A model generated the notes under the pieces. It searched no databases, was not told the origin of the DNA, and saw only the letters and a program-made list of their open reading frames with translations. Below, in pieces: positions 42,711 through 51,495 of a DNA stretch of 64,000 nucleotides. Each line of letters begins with the position of its first letter. Position 1 is the first letter of the stretch. The stretch lies in contig JAVDKK010000006.1 of assembly GCA_030849945.1 (NCBI GenBank), forward strand, positions 124,001 through 188,000, written 5' to 3'. This stretch comes from Schauerella fraxinea (GTDB lineage Bacteria; Pseudomonadota; Gammaproteobacteria; Burkholderiales; Burkholderiaceae_B). A program made the translations under genes and the position numbers.

Positions 42711-44017
42711 CGTTCAAACGCGCCGATCGCCTGAAACCATAGATAATCCAGCGGCACCAGCACCACGAAGGTGACCGCCGCCATGATCAGGCACAGCACC
42801 ATGCCGGCCCGCGCGGGCACTCGTCCCATTCCCATGGCCACCACGATGGGCGCGGCCTGAAACGGCAAAAGCGGCGTGGCGTAGCCGATCACCTGGATCA
42901 TCAGGGTGGTCAGCAGCGGAAACCCCGAGGCATCGGCCAGCGTGCCGGCAAGCGGCGTGTAGAGCGCAGGCAAACCGTTGGCGGTAACGACCACGCCCAG
43001 CACGACCGAGATGCCGGTCATCGCCATGAAATTGAAAAACGGTTGCGCGGTGTCGATGGGCACGATGCCGAGCACCGCCTCACTCACACGCGCGCCCAGG
43101 CCGCTTGCGGCCACCATGGCCGCGAGTCCCAGAATGCCGGCCACGTAGATGCAGGTGCGAAAGTTGACCTGGGTGGCGAACTCATCTCCGGTAACGGAGC
43201 CCACGCGCGGCAGCAGGCAGATGCAGGCCGCGGCCAAGCCGATCCACGCGGGGGAAATGCCGTGCCAGCCGTCGGTGAGCCAGAACGCCAGCGTGACCCC
43301 GAGCAACACGCATAGACGAATCTCGGCGGCGCTGAAGGGGCGTGCCGGTTCGGGCTGTGGCGTGCGCCGAGGCGGGTCGCGAAACAACAATGCGATGCAC
43401 GCGACGAGCAGCACACCTTTGAGCACACCGAGCACTGGCGTGTGCAGAAAGAGGTAAGGCAGATACGCCAGTTGCAGACCATAGGCGCTTTCGATCGCGC
43501 CGGCCATCACGAGGTTGGGCACATTGGCCGGCAGGATGGACGTCGACAATTGATACGTGCCGAAGCCGACGGCGAGCGCCATGCCGATGCGCCCGCGGCT
43601 GCCGGGTTCGAACCCGAGCCGGTCGGCCAGCACCATGACGATGGGCATCAGCAGTGCAATGCGGCCCATATTGGACGGCATGAAGTAGGCCAGCACATAG
43701 GTGAGCAGCACCACGCCTGCCGTGACCCGCAGATACGAGCCTGCGAGATGCACCGAGAGCTTGGCCGCCGCGCGATCGGCGAGCCCCGACTTTTTGAGCG
43801 CGATGCCCATCACGTAGCCGCTCAGGATGAGCCAGAATGCCGCGGACGAAAATCCGGAGAAGATGACATCACGGCCTACCACATCGAAAATCGTGGCCAC
43901 GGCAAAAAACAGCAGCGCTGTCAGATACTCGGGCAGCCTGCCCGACGCCCAAAGGGCAATCGTGGCGATGGTAAGTAAGGTGGCCATCGCCGGCAGGCTT
44001 TCGATCCACGCCAACAT
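42707..44017 (-). CDS. SLC13/DASS-family anion transporter
   Basis: A 436-residue membrane protein with about 12 helices, from ATG 44017 (MLAWIESLP) after GAAGGA; the frame goes on to a TTG at 44032. Large hydrophobic repeats (VLLTYVLAYFMPSNMGRIALLMPIV, SISVVLGVVVTANGLPALYTPLAG) and the FSGFSSAAFWLILSGYVMGIAL opening are those of divalent anion:Na+ symporters (CitT/SdcS-like). It could carry a dicarboxylate. Convergent with the HAD gene with a four-base overlap. Confidence 0.85.
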   Translation of the reverse strand: MLAWIESLPAMATLLTIATIALWASGRLPEYLTALLFFAVATIFDVVGRDVIFSGFSSAAFWLILSGYVMGIALKKSGLADRAAAKLSVHLAGSYLRVTAGVVLLTYVLAYFMPSNMGRIALLMPIVMVLADRLGFEPGSRGRIGMALAVGFGTYQLSTSILPANVPNLVMAGAIESAYGLQLAYLPYLFLHTPVLGVLKGVLLVACIALLFRDPPRRTPQPEPARPFSAAEIRLCVLLGVTLAFWLTDGWHGISPAWIGLAAACICLLPRVGSVTGDEFATQVNFRTCIYVAGILGLAAMVAASGLGARVSEAVLGIVPIDTAQPFFNFMAMTGISVVLGVVVTANGLPALYTPLAGTLADASGFPLLTTLMIQVIGYATPLLPFQAAPIVVAMGMGRVPARAGMVLCLIMAAVTFVVLVPLDYLWFQAIGAFER

Positions 44018-44092
44018 GCTGCAGTCCTTCAACCTCGAATTAGGATGGGCGAGAGTGTAGGGCAGCGGCGCGCCCGCCGCCGGTTTTTACAC

Positions 44093-44422
44093 TCAGTCGA
44101 CGATGAACAGCGTGGCACCTACCGCGGTTGACGAGCGATGCGGCTCGGCATTGTCGGCCACCTGATAGCTCATGCCCGGGGTGAGCGTGTAGGTGCGGCC
44201 GTCTTCGAGCTCGGTGTGCAGTTCGCCTTTGACGCACAACAGGATGTGGCCCTTCACGCACCAATGATCGGCCAGATAGCCCGGCGTGTACTCGACCATC
44301 CGAACGCGAATGCCGCCAAACGTGCAGGTGCGCCAGTAGGCCATCCCGGTGTCGCCAGCGTGCTCAGTGGGCGCGATCTGCGACCAATCGGTGGTGCCGA
44401 ATGGAATGTCTGACATCTGCAT
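44093..44422 (-). CDS. DHCW-motif cupin protein
   Basis: A 109-residue single-domain cupin from ATG 44422 (MQMSDIPFGTTDWSQI). The family block appears as MVEYTPGYLADHWCVKGHIL, with the second cupin motif VKGELHTELEDGRTYTLTPGMSY. The function of DHCW cupins is unknown. It is cytoplasmic, a single gene, and divergent from the small membrane protein at 44674. Confidence 0.9.
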   Translation of the reverse strand: MQMSDIPFGTTDWSQIAPTEHAGDTGMAYWRTCTFGGIRVRMVEYTPGYLADHWCVKGHILLCVKGELHTELEDGRTYTLTPGMSYQVADNAEPHRSSTAVGATLFIVD

Positions 44423-44673
44423 GGTGTGCTTTCCCTGGTGCGAAAAAGGCATCACGTTCGCGGAGTTTGACGCGCGCGTCAAGCACCGTTGCGTGGCGCG
44501 GCAGGAGGGATACGCCACGCCACTGCAGCCGCACCCTCGGAAAAGCGTCGCCCACTGCGGTGGCGCCAGGTGTACACGGTTCGGTTGAGGCACTGAGGCT
44601 GGGTGTAGTCGCAACGGCGTCACACGTTGCAACGCTTGTGGGCGCACTCGGTCATTTGCTGCATTATCGAGCG

Positions 44674-45276
44674 ATGGACACTCAACCTTCCGCAGTCGGC
44701 CCGATGGCAAAAGCTACAACGCACTTCTTGCTGTGGGGTCCGCTCCTGGCCGTTTTGCCGATGATCGCCTTGGCGATCGGGTCGGGCGAATGGCGTGCCG
44801 TGCCTCGGCTGGCACTGATGGGATATTTTCTGGGCGCCATGCCGGCCTTGCTGGCCGGCGTCATGTTTGCGGGCACGTTGGTATGGCTCAAGCGCCGCGG
44901 TTTTCTGCCGTCAATGGGCGGCGCAATGCTGGTGGGTGCGATTGCCGGCGTTGTTGGCGCCGCGATCGTCACCGTGGTCATGATGGCGCGGTTTGGCGGG
45001 CCAACCGGGGAGGGCGCCATCATGGGGCTCGTGCTCTTGATGCTGCCGGCCGTGTTTGCCGGTGCGTTGACCGCCGTACCGGCCTGGATCGGGGTGCGGC
45101 GCGCGGCTTACTTCACCGACAATCCTTCGGCCGACGATGTCGACCAGGAAGCCCGCGTGGTGGATACGATCGCGGCCGGCATCTGGCGCCCGCCACCCCC
45201 GCCGGAGCCGGGACCGCTGATGCCTCGTACACGCAAGACCGTACCCGTGCGCGTCAACGATCCCGCATCCGTTTGA
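44674..45276 (+). CDS. Hypothetical membrane protein
   Basis: A 200-residue protein from ATG 44674 (MDTQPSAVG) with four hydrophobic segments (LLWGPLLAVLPMIALAIG, LMGYFLGAMPALLAGVMFAGTLVWL, GGAMLVGAIAGVVGAAIVTVVMM, and GLVLLMLPAVFAGALTAVPAWIG). The C-terminal 50 residues are hydrophilic with five consecutive prolines. The frame continues upstream to 44401, but without a start site. No family recognised. The 251-bp gap before it is otherwise empty. Confidence 0.72.
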   Translation: MDTQPSAVGPMAKATTHFLLWGPLLAVLPMIALAIGSGEWRAVPRLALMGYFLGAMPALLAGVMFAGTLVWLKRRGFLPSMGGAMLVGAIAGVVGAAIVTVVMMARFGGPTGEGAIMGLVLLMLPAVFAGALTAVPAWIGVRRAAYFTDNPSADDVDQEARVVDTIAAGIWRPPPPPEPGPLMPRTRKTVPVRVNDPASV

Positions 45277-45325
45277 TCGATCGGCGCGTCCCCATTCAAG
45301 CGACGCGTCCGTTGGGGTTCGGCAG

Positions 45326-46243
45326 TCAACGACCCAGCATCTTTTTGACCAGCATCACGATCGCCAGCACGAGTCCGCCTGCGACGATGCCGAAGAGCGC
45401 ATTGAGCAATGTGGGCACGACGAACTGCACGACGGCGCCCATGCTGCCCGCGCCACCCAGCGACGCGGTAATGCTCTCGATGGCGTGATGCACCGGGGGG
45501 ATACCGTGCGTGAGAATCGATCCGCCCACCATGAACATCGCCGCCGTGCCCACGATGGACAGCGTTTTCATCAGGTATGGGGCGGCGGCAACGATGCCGC
45601 GTCCGATACCGCGCGCTACCGAAGATGCCTTGGTGGTGAGATACAGGCCCAGGTCGTCGAGTTTGACAATGCCGGCCACCAGGCCATACACGCCCACCGT
45701 CATCAGCAAGGCGATGCCCGCGATCACGACCGCCTGCTGCGCAAAGGGGGCGCCGGCCACGGCACCCAGGGTGATGGCAATGATCTCGCCCGACAGAATG
45801 AAGTCGGTGCGTACCGCCCCTTTGATCTTCGTTTTCTCGAACGCCACCATGTCAACTGCCGGATCCTGCAATGCCTGTGCACGCTCTGCGTGCTTGTCGT
45901 CTTCCCGGTGCAGAAATTTATGCGCGACTTTTTCAAAGCCTTCGAAGCAGAGATAGGCACCGCCCACCATCAGCAATGGTGTGATGAGCCACGACGCGAA
46001 TGCACTGATCAAAAGCGCCGTCGGCACCAGAATCAGCTTGTTGATGAATGATCCTTTGGCGACCGCCCAGACCACTGGAATCTCGCGGTTGACGGGTACG
46101 CCCGACACTTGCTGCGCGTTCAGGGCGAGATCGTCGCCCAGGACACCGGCGGTTTTCTTGACCGCCACTTTCGTCATGATCGAGACGTCGTCGAGCATCG
46201 TCGCGATGTCGTCGAAAAGTGCGAAAAAACTGCTGCCTGCCAT
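45326..46243 (-). CDS. DUF808 (YedI-like) membrane protein
   Basis: A 305-residue inner-membrane protein of the DUF808 family. MAGSSFFALFDDIATMLDDVS, KVAVKKTAGVLGDDLALNA and GVPVNREIPVVWAVAKGSF at the N-terminus are diagnostic. Six or so helices follow. Role unknown. It is 37 bp downstream of the uvrA-like gene in the same direction, and might be transcribed with it. Confidence 0.95.
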   Translation of the reverse strand: MAGSSFFALFDDIATMLDDVSIMTKVAVKKTAGVLGDDLALNAQQVSGVPVNREIPVVWAVAKGSFINKLILVPTALLISAFASWLITPLLMVGGAYLCFEGFEKVAHKFLHREDDKHAERAQALQDPAVDMVAFEKTKIKGAVRTDFILSGEIIAITLGAVAGAPFAQQAVVIAGIALLMTVGVYGLVAGIVKLDDLGLYLTTKASSVARGIGRGIVAAAPYLMKTLSIVGTAAMFMVGGSILTHGIPPVHHAIESITASLGGAGSMGAVVQFVVPTLLNALFGIVAGGLVLAIVMLVKKMLGR

Positions 46244-46282
46244 GATGGGATCCCCGGGAGTTGGTCGTGCGTCGGCGCGAGT

Positions 46283-48994
46283 TTACGCCGTGTAGTGTTT
46301 CAAATAGGCCGCTGTACGGCTCTCGGTGTGATGAGCAATGAGGGTGGGGGCGCCGCAGGCCACCGTCGTGCCGCCGGCGTCGCCCGCGCCGGGGCCGATG
46401 TCGATGATCCAATCGCTCTGCGCCGCGACGCGCATGTCGTGTTCGACCACGATGACGGTGTTGCCGAGGTCCACCAGCCGCTGCAACTGCAGCATCAGGC
46501 GATCGACATCGGCAGGGTGCAAACCTGTAGTAGGTTCATCCAGCACATACAGCGATGCGCCGCGTTGCGGGCGTTGCAGTTCGGTCGCGAGCTTGATGCG
46601 TTGCGCTTCGCCACCCGAAAGCTCGGTGGCGGGTTGCCCAAGGCGCAAATAGCCCAGGCCGATATCGCGCAGCACCGCCAACGCGCGCATGACCTGCGGC
46701 TCGCCTTCGAAAACATCGCATGCCGCATCCACGGTCAAGGCCAGCACATCGGCGATGTTCTTGTCGCGCCAGGTGATCTCCAGGGTTTGCGGGTTGTAGC
46801 GCGTGCCGTGGCACGTGGAGCAGGGCGCATACACGCTGGGCAGAAACAGCAACTCGACGCTGACGAAGCCTTCGCCTTCGCAGGTGGGGCAGCGGCCCGC
46901 AGCCACGTTGAACGAAAACCGACCGGCACTGTAGCGCCGCTTTTTGGCGGCGGGCGTGTCGGCAAACAGCTTGCGTACGTGATCGAAAAGGCCGGTGTAC
47001 GTGGCCAGATTGGAACGCGGTGTGCGCCCGATGGGCTTCTGATCCACGCGCACCAGGCGGCGGATGTCGTCCATGCCGCTTTCGATATGGCCCGACACGG
47101 TTTGCGGGCCTGCGGCAAACAACGGATCACGGTCTTCGTCTTCGTCGTTGTCGAGGGTGCGGCCCAGATGCGCGGCCACGAGTTCCGGCAGCGCCTGGCT
47201 CACCAGCGACGACTTGCCGGAACCCGAGATACCGGTCACGGTGGTAAAGCAGCCAAGCGGAAACGCAGCGGTCTGCTTGTGCAAATTATTGCGCGTGACG
47301 TTCGCCAGCCGCAGCCAGCCGGTGGGCGTGCGGGCGGTGTGCGAGATGGGGGCCTGCTCAGCGAAAAGGTGCCGCCGGGTCTGCGACGCCTCGATATCCG
47401 CCAATCCTTGCGGCGGGCCGCTATACAGCACATACCCGCCGGCCTCGCCGGCCGCCGGGCCCACGTCCACGAGCCAATCGGCGCGTCGCATCGTTTCCAG
47501 ATCGTGTTCGACGACGAAGAGCGAATTGCCGTTTGCCTTCAATCGTTGCAGCGCCTCGAACAACGCTTCGCCATCCGCGGGGTGCAGGCCGGCCGACGGC
47601 TCGTCGAGCACATACACCACGCCAAACAACTGCGACGCGAGTTGCGTCGCCAGACGCAGCCGTTGCAGTTCGCCCGATGACAGGGTAGGGGTGGCGCGAT
47701 CGAGTGCCAGATAGCCCAGGCCCAGTTGGATCAAGGCGGCGAGCCGGTCGAGCAGTTCCTGGGCCAAGCGTTGCGCGGCTAGTCGTTTTTCTGCGGACTG
47801 AACGGGTGTGCGCCGCACGTCGGGCGCGGCGGCATGTGCCGATCCGCCGGCGGCCACGCGTTTGTCGGTCGCCGCTTTGATGTCGGCGCGGCTGAGCGTT
47901 GCCGAAGCCGATTGGGCCGTGCGTGTCGCGGCGGCGCGCCCCGACGCGCCTCTGACGCTGGCGCTACTGTCGTCCTCGGACGTGGCCGTCTCGCCGCGCG
48001 CGATGGGGCGCAGCAAGTCGGCCAGACGCGCCATCGGCAGTTGCAGGAATTCGCTGATGTCGAGACCCGCAAACGTGACCGACAAGGCTTCGCGCTTGAG
48101 CCGCTTGCCATGGCATTGCGGGCAGTCGCTGGATACCAGGAACTGCGACACGCGTTTTTTCATCAGGGCGCTTTGCGAAGTCGCGAACGTCTGCAGCACA
48201 TAGCGCTTCGCGCCCGTGAATGTGCCTTGATAACTGGGTTCGAGTTTGCGCTTGAGCGCAGTGCGCGTCTCGGCCGGCGTAAACCCCGCATACACGGGCA
48301 CCGTGGGCTGCTCGTCGGTAAACAAGATCCACTGGCGATCCTTCTTGGGCAGATCCTTCCAAGGCGTATCGACGTCATAGCCCATCGTGACGAGGATGTC
48401 GCGCAGGTTCTGGCCGTGCCACGCGGTAGGCCAGGCGGCCACCGCGCGTTCGCGAATCGTGAGGCTGGGATCGGGCACCATCGAGGCTTCCGTGGCGTCG
48501 TACACCCGGCCCAGGCCATGGCAGGTGGGGCAGGCGCCTTGCACCGTGTTGGGCGAGAAGTCTTCGGCGTACAGCATCGGCTGTTTCGCCGGATAGGTGC
48601 CCGTGCGTGAATAGAGCATGCGCACCAGACTCGACAGCGTGGTCACGCTGCCGACCGATGACCGCGCGTTCGGGGTGCCGCGCTGCTGTTGCAAGGCCAC
48701 GGCCGGCGGCAATCCCTCGATGCTATCGACTTCGGGCACGCCCACTTGATCGATCAGGCGCCGCGCGTAGGGCGCCACGGATTCGAAGTAGCGGCGCTGG
48801 GCTTCGGCATACAGGGTACCGAAGGCCAGCGACGATTTGCCCGACCCGGACACGCCGGTAAACACGACCAATGCATCGCGCGGAATATCCACCGCCACGT
48901 TCTTCAGGTTGTGTTCGCGCGCACCCCGCACGGTGACAAAGCCCTCGCGGCTTTTTGCGTGATGTGCTGGATGCGATGCGGCAGACTTGCTCAC
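46283..48994 (-). CDS. UvrA2-like excinuclease ATPase
   Basis: About 903 residues from a GTG at 48994, with GGGAGAA seven bases before; a frame extension to an ATG at 49054 is less likely. It has two ABC halves: GVSGSGKSSLAFGT (first) with LSSGELQRLRLA, and GISGSGKSSLVSQ (second) with LSGGEAQRIKLA, plus Walker B segments VLDEPSAGLHPAD and VLDEPTTGLHPAD. Cys pairs (CPTCHG, CPQCHG, CPTCEG with CSTCHG) bind zinc. The damage-sensing insertion of true UvrA looks shortened. An Ala/Ser/Arg-rich stretch (about 345-415) is inserted before the first signature. UvrA2 paralogues are linked to drug or damage tolerance and do not replace UvrA. Confidence 0.9.
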   Translation of the reverse strand: MSKSAASHPAHHAKSREGFVTVRGAREHNLKNVAVDIPRDALVVFTGVSGSGKSSLAFGTLYAEAQRRYFESVAPYARRLIDQVGVPEVDSIEGLPPAVALQQQRGTPNARSSVGSVTTLSSLVRMLYSRTGTYPAKQPMLYAEDFSPNTVQGACPTCHGLGRVYDATEASMVPDPSLTIRERAVAAWPTAWHGQNLRDILVTMGYDVDTPWKDLPKKDRQWILFTDEQPTVPVYAGFTPAETRTALKRKLEPSYQGTFTGAKRYVLQTFATSQSALMKKRVSQFLVSSDCPQCHGKRLKREALSVTFAGLDISEFLQLPMARLADLLRPIARGETATSEDDSSASVRGASGRAAATRTAQSASATLSRADIKAATDKRVAAGGSAHAAAPDVRRTPVQSAEKRLAAQRLAQELLDRLAALIQLGLGYLALDRATPTLSSGELQRLRLATQLASQLFGVVYVLDEPSAGLHPADGEALFEALQRLKANGNSLFVVEHDLETMRRADWLVDVGPAAGEAGGYVLYSGPPQGLADIEASQTRRHLFAEQAPISHTARTPTGWLRLANVTRNNLHKQTAAFPLGCFTTVTGISGSGKSSLVSQALPELVAAHLGRTLDNDEDEDRDPLFAAGPQTVSGHIESGMDDIRRLVRVDQKPIGRTPRSNLATYTGLFDHVRKLFADTPAAKKRRYSAGRFSFNVAAGRCPTCEGEGFVSVELLFLPSVYAPCSTCHGTRYNPQTLEITWRDKNIADVLALTVDAACDVFEGEPQVMRALAVLRDIGLGYLRLGQPATELSGGEAQRIKLATELQRPQRGASLYVLDEPTTGLHPADVDRLMLQLQRLVDLGNTVIVVEHDMRVAAQSDWIIDIGPGAGDAGGTTVACGAPTLIAHHTESRTAAYLKHYTA

Positions 48995-49113
48995 GACGCG
49001 TTCTCCCTGTTGAGTATTGGCCAAGAGCACTACTGATGCACGGCGCGTGCCCATCGCGCGCCGCGTAGATCCCCCAATGACCGCCCGCGTGGATTTATCG
49101 CTATCATTTGCTC

Positions 49114-49129
49114 ATCCAAAATATTGGAT
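49114..49129. promoter_or_regulatory. Palindrome ATCCAA-N4-TTGGAT, candidate GntR operator 1
   Basis: Perfect six-base arms lie about 140 bp before the GntR gene at 49270. The block ATATTGGATCCA at 49121-49132 recurs exactly at 50112-50123, in front of the first hydroxyproline gene. That points to autoregulation plus control of the operon. Confidence 0.65.
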
Positions 49130-49269
49130 CCATATAGCCACCCGCCATGCCCTCTACAATCGACGGGGCGGGCAGGGGCCGGATGATTGACCTTCGTGCT
49201 CGAGGCGGCGCGGGCCGCTTTCCTGCCGCCACGACAGATAAATAGACGTCCTAGAGACACGGAATCGCC

Positions 49270-49959
49270 ATGCCTGCCCTTCAGCCTGAAAAAGCCAGCC
49301 TGCGCATCAAGCGCAAAAGCCTACCTGAAACCTTGGCGGATTCGTTGCGCGAACGCATCTTGAACGGCGAATTTCGCGAGGGCGATCAGTTGATTCAGGA
49401 AACCATTGCCGAGGAATACGAAGTCAGCCGCATGCCGGTGCGCGAGGCGTTGCGGCAGCTCGAAGCGTCGGGTTTGATTCAACTGAAGGCGCACAAGGGC
49501 GCGGTGGTGACGTCCATCCCGCTGGCGCAGATCAAGGAACTCTTCGAACTGCGGGCCCTGCTCGAATCCGATCTGCTGGGCCGCGCGATGCCGCACATGA
49601 CCGACGCCAGCTTGGCCGAGTCGGCCACTATCCTCAAACAGCTCGAGGAGGCGTACCACGCCAAGAACGTGGCCATGTGGGGCCAACTGAATTGGGCGTT
49701 TCACCGCAGCCTGTATCTGCCCGCCGGGCGCGTGCAGACCATGGCGGTGGTGCAGGGGATCAATCTGCAGACCGATCGCTATATCCGCTTGCAGTTGTTG
49801 GTCACGGGCGACTTCGCCGATGCCGAAGGCGAACACCGCGAGATGCTCAGACTCTGTCATGCGGGTGACGCGCCGGCGGCGACGGCGTTTCTCAACACCC
49901 ATATCCTGACCGCAGCCGCACACCTGATTCAGGCGCTGGAAGCACATCAGCAGGGATAG
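49270..49959 (+). CDS. GntR-family regulator of hydroxyproline operon (FCD type)
   Basis: A 229-residue regulator. The winged helix (LADSLRERILNGEFREGDQLI, EYEVSRMPVREALRQLEASG) and FCD effector domain (LFELRALLESDLLGRAMPH, LNWAFHRSLYLPAGR) are both complete. It lies immediately ahead of the catabolic genes and a palindromic element is found both before it and before 50131. Its ligand is likely a hydroxyproline-pathway intermediate (inference). Confidence 0.93.
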   Translation: MPALQPEKASLRIKRKSLPETLADSLRERILNGEFREGDQLIQETIAEEYEVSRMPVREALRQLEASGLIQLKAHKGAVVTSIPLAQIKELFELRALLESDLLGRAMPHMTDASLAESATILKQLEEAYHAKNVAMWGQLNWAFHRSLYLPAGRVQTMAVVQGINLQTDRYIRLQLLVTGDFADAEGEHREMLRLCHAGDAPAATAFLNTHILTAAAHLIQALEAHQQG

Positions 49960-50008
49960 CAAGCCAGGGGCAGCAGCTGGGGCGCAGTTGGGCAACGGCT
50001 GGGTAAAG

Positions 50009-50041
50009 GCAGGGCAACAGCAGGGCAACAGCAGGGCAACG
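50009..50041. repeat. Three tandem copies of an 11-bp unit
   Basis: GCAGGGCAACA occurs twice and GCAGGGCAACG once, head to tail, in the 171-bp gap between the GntR gene and the dehydrogenase gene. Flanking bases carry further degenerate CAGGG/GGCAAC copies. Confidence 0.9.
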
Positions 50042-50102
50042 GCAGGATGGCGTCGCGGTAGGGGTCGGACGTCTTCTGCCTCGGAAGCTAGGGCAAACCC
50101 GA

Positions 50103-50123
50103 ATTCAATGTATATTGGATCCA
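50103..50123. promoter_or_regulatory. Candidate GntR operator 2, before the hydroxyproline enzymes
   Basis: It contains the 12-bp block ATATTGGATCCA shared exactly with the site near 49121, and an ATTCAA-N6-TTGGAT inverted repeat. It ends about 8 bp before the GTG start, so a bound repressor would block the operon. Confidence 0.55.
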
Positions 50124-50130
50124 GGATAAT

Positions 50131-51414
50131 GTGTCCCACATGGAACGCGATGCGACCCTGACTCCCCACCCCTACGACGTCGTTGTCGCGGGTGCTGGCC
50201 TGATCGGCTTGGCCTGCGCGCACGCGGCGTTGCGCGAGGGGCTGTCGGTCGCCATCATCGATCGTGACTTCGAAGGTGATCGCGCATCGCACGGCAATGC
50301 CGGCGGGATCGCAGTAAGCGAAAGCACCCCCATCTCCGTACCGGGCCTGTTCTTCAAGGCAGCAAAGTGGTTGATCGATCCGCTGGGCCCGTTGAGCGTA
50401 AGCCCGGCGCATCTGCCACGCGCGCTGCCGTGGTTTCTCGCCTTCAACCGTGTGAGCCGGCCACACCATTACGCCGCCATCTCGCATGCGCTGGCGGCGC
50501 TGAACAATCGCGTCTATGACGATTTGCTGCCCGTGCTGGAAGACCTCGGGATGCGCAGTGCGTTGTACCGCCGCGGCGCGTTGACCGTGTACGAATCCGA
50601 CGCGGCGTTTGCCGCCGATTCGCGCGAGTGGGCATTCAAGCGCGAACTGGGTGTGCGTTGGCATGCCTTGGGCGGCGCCGACTTGCGTGCACTCGAACCC
50701 GCGTTGGCGCCGGTGTTCAAGCATGCCGTGATGCTGGAAGATTGGGCGCACCTGAGCGATCCCAGGGCATTGGTCACTGCTTGGCGCGCGCGCGTCGTCG
50801 CCCTGGGCGCTACCCTGATTCGAGGCGATGCGGCGCACGTCGACGTCTCGCGCACGCAAGCCCCTGCCGTCGTGCTCACGAGCGGCCAGCGCGTGGGCGG
50901 GCGACAGATCGTGGTGGCCTGCGGTGCGTGGTCGGCCACGCTCGCCAAAAGCGTGGGCGACCGTGTGTTGCTCGATAGCGAACGCGGCTACAACACCACG
51001 CTGCCGGAATCTGCCGCCACCCTGGCTCGCGAAGTGATCTTCGCCGAGCGCAAGTTCGTGGCCACGCCGCTCGATATCGGGTTGCGCATCGGTGGCGCAG
51101 CCGAGTTCGCCGGGCTGAGCGCGCCGCCCAATTACCGGCGCGCCGATGCGCTGATGGCGTTGGGCCGCCGCTTCATCCCCGGGCTCAACGAGCAGGGCGC
51201 CACGCGGTGGATGGGGCACCGGCCGGCCACGCCGGATTCGCTGCCGGTGATCGGGCGTTCGCCGCACGCTGACGCGGTGGTGTATGCCTTCGGTCATGGC
51301 CACCTGGGGTTGACGCAATCGGCCACCACCGGCGCGCTTGTGGCCGACGTCTTGATGCGCCGCACACCGCGCGTCGATCTTGCGCCTTATGCCATCTCGC
51401 GATTTTCACCCTGA
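50131..51414 (+). CDS. FAD-dependent D-amino-acid (D-hydroxyproline) dehydrogenase, DadA-like
   Basis: A 427-residue flavoenzyme of the DAO family. The dinucleotide fold VVAGAGLIGLACAHA starts near residue 16, and the C-terminal MGHRPATPDSLPVIG and YAFGHGHLGLTQSATTG are FAD-binding. The GTG at 50131 has AGGA four bases before; an ATG at 50140 is the alternative. In hydroxyproline operons this enzyme oxidises cis-4-hydroxy-D-proline to pyrroline-4-hydroxy-2-carboxylate. Its neighbours (epimerase, deaminase) support that over general D-amino-acid dehydrogenase. Confidence 0.9.
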   Translation: MSHMERDATLTPHPYDVVVAGAGLIGLACAHAALREGLSVAIIDRDFEGDRASHGNAGGIAVSESTPISVPGLFFKAAKWLIDPLGPLSVSPAHLPRALPWFLAFNRVSRPHHYAAISHALAALNNRVYDDLLPVLEDLGMRSALYRRGALTVYESDAAFAADSREWAFKRELGVRWHALGGADLRALEPALAPVFKHAVMLEDWAHLSDPRALVTAWRARVVALGATLIRGDAAHVDVSRTQAPAVVLTSGQRVGGRQIVVACGAWSATLAKSVGDRVLLDSERGYNTTLPESAATLAREVIFAERKFVATPLDIGLRIGGAAEFAGLSAPPNYRRADALMALGRRFIPGLNEQGATRWMGHRPATPDSLPVIGRSPHADAVVYAFGHGHLGLTQSATTGALVADVLMRRTPRVDLAPYAISRFSP

Positions 51415-51495
51415 CCGACCACAGCCCTGCACCGCTGTATTTGAACGGCGGCGCCTCTCTTTCGATGTTTGCGTTTTTTCTACTAGGACGATGCC

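Noticed and set aside
46109..47680. 523-codon plus-strand frame
   Set aside because: Antisense shadow of the UvrA2-like and DUF808 genes.
49321..51318. 665-codon open frame on the minus strand
   Set aside because: It lies opposite the GntR and DadA-like genes, which have clear family motifs. High-GC codon bias opens antisense frames; the protein has no recognisable domain.
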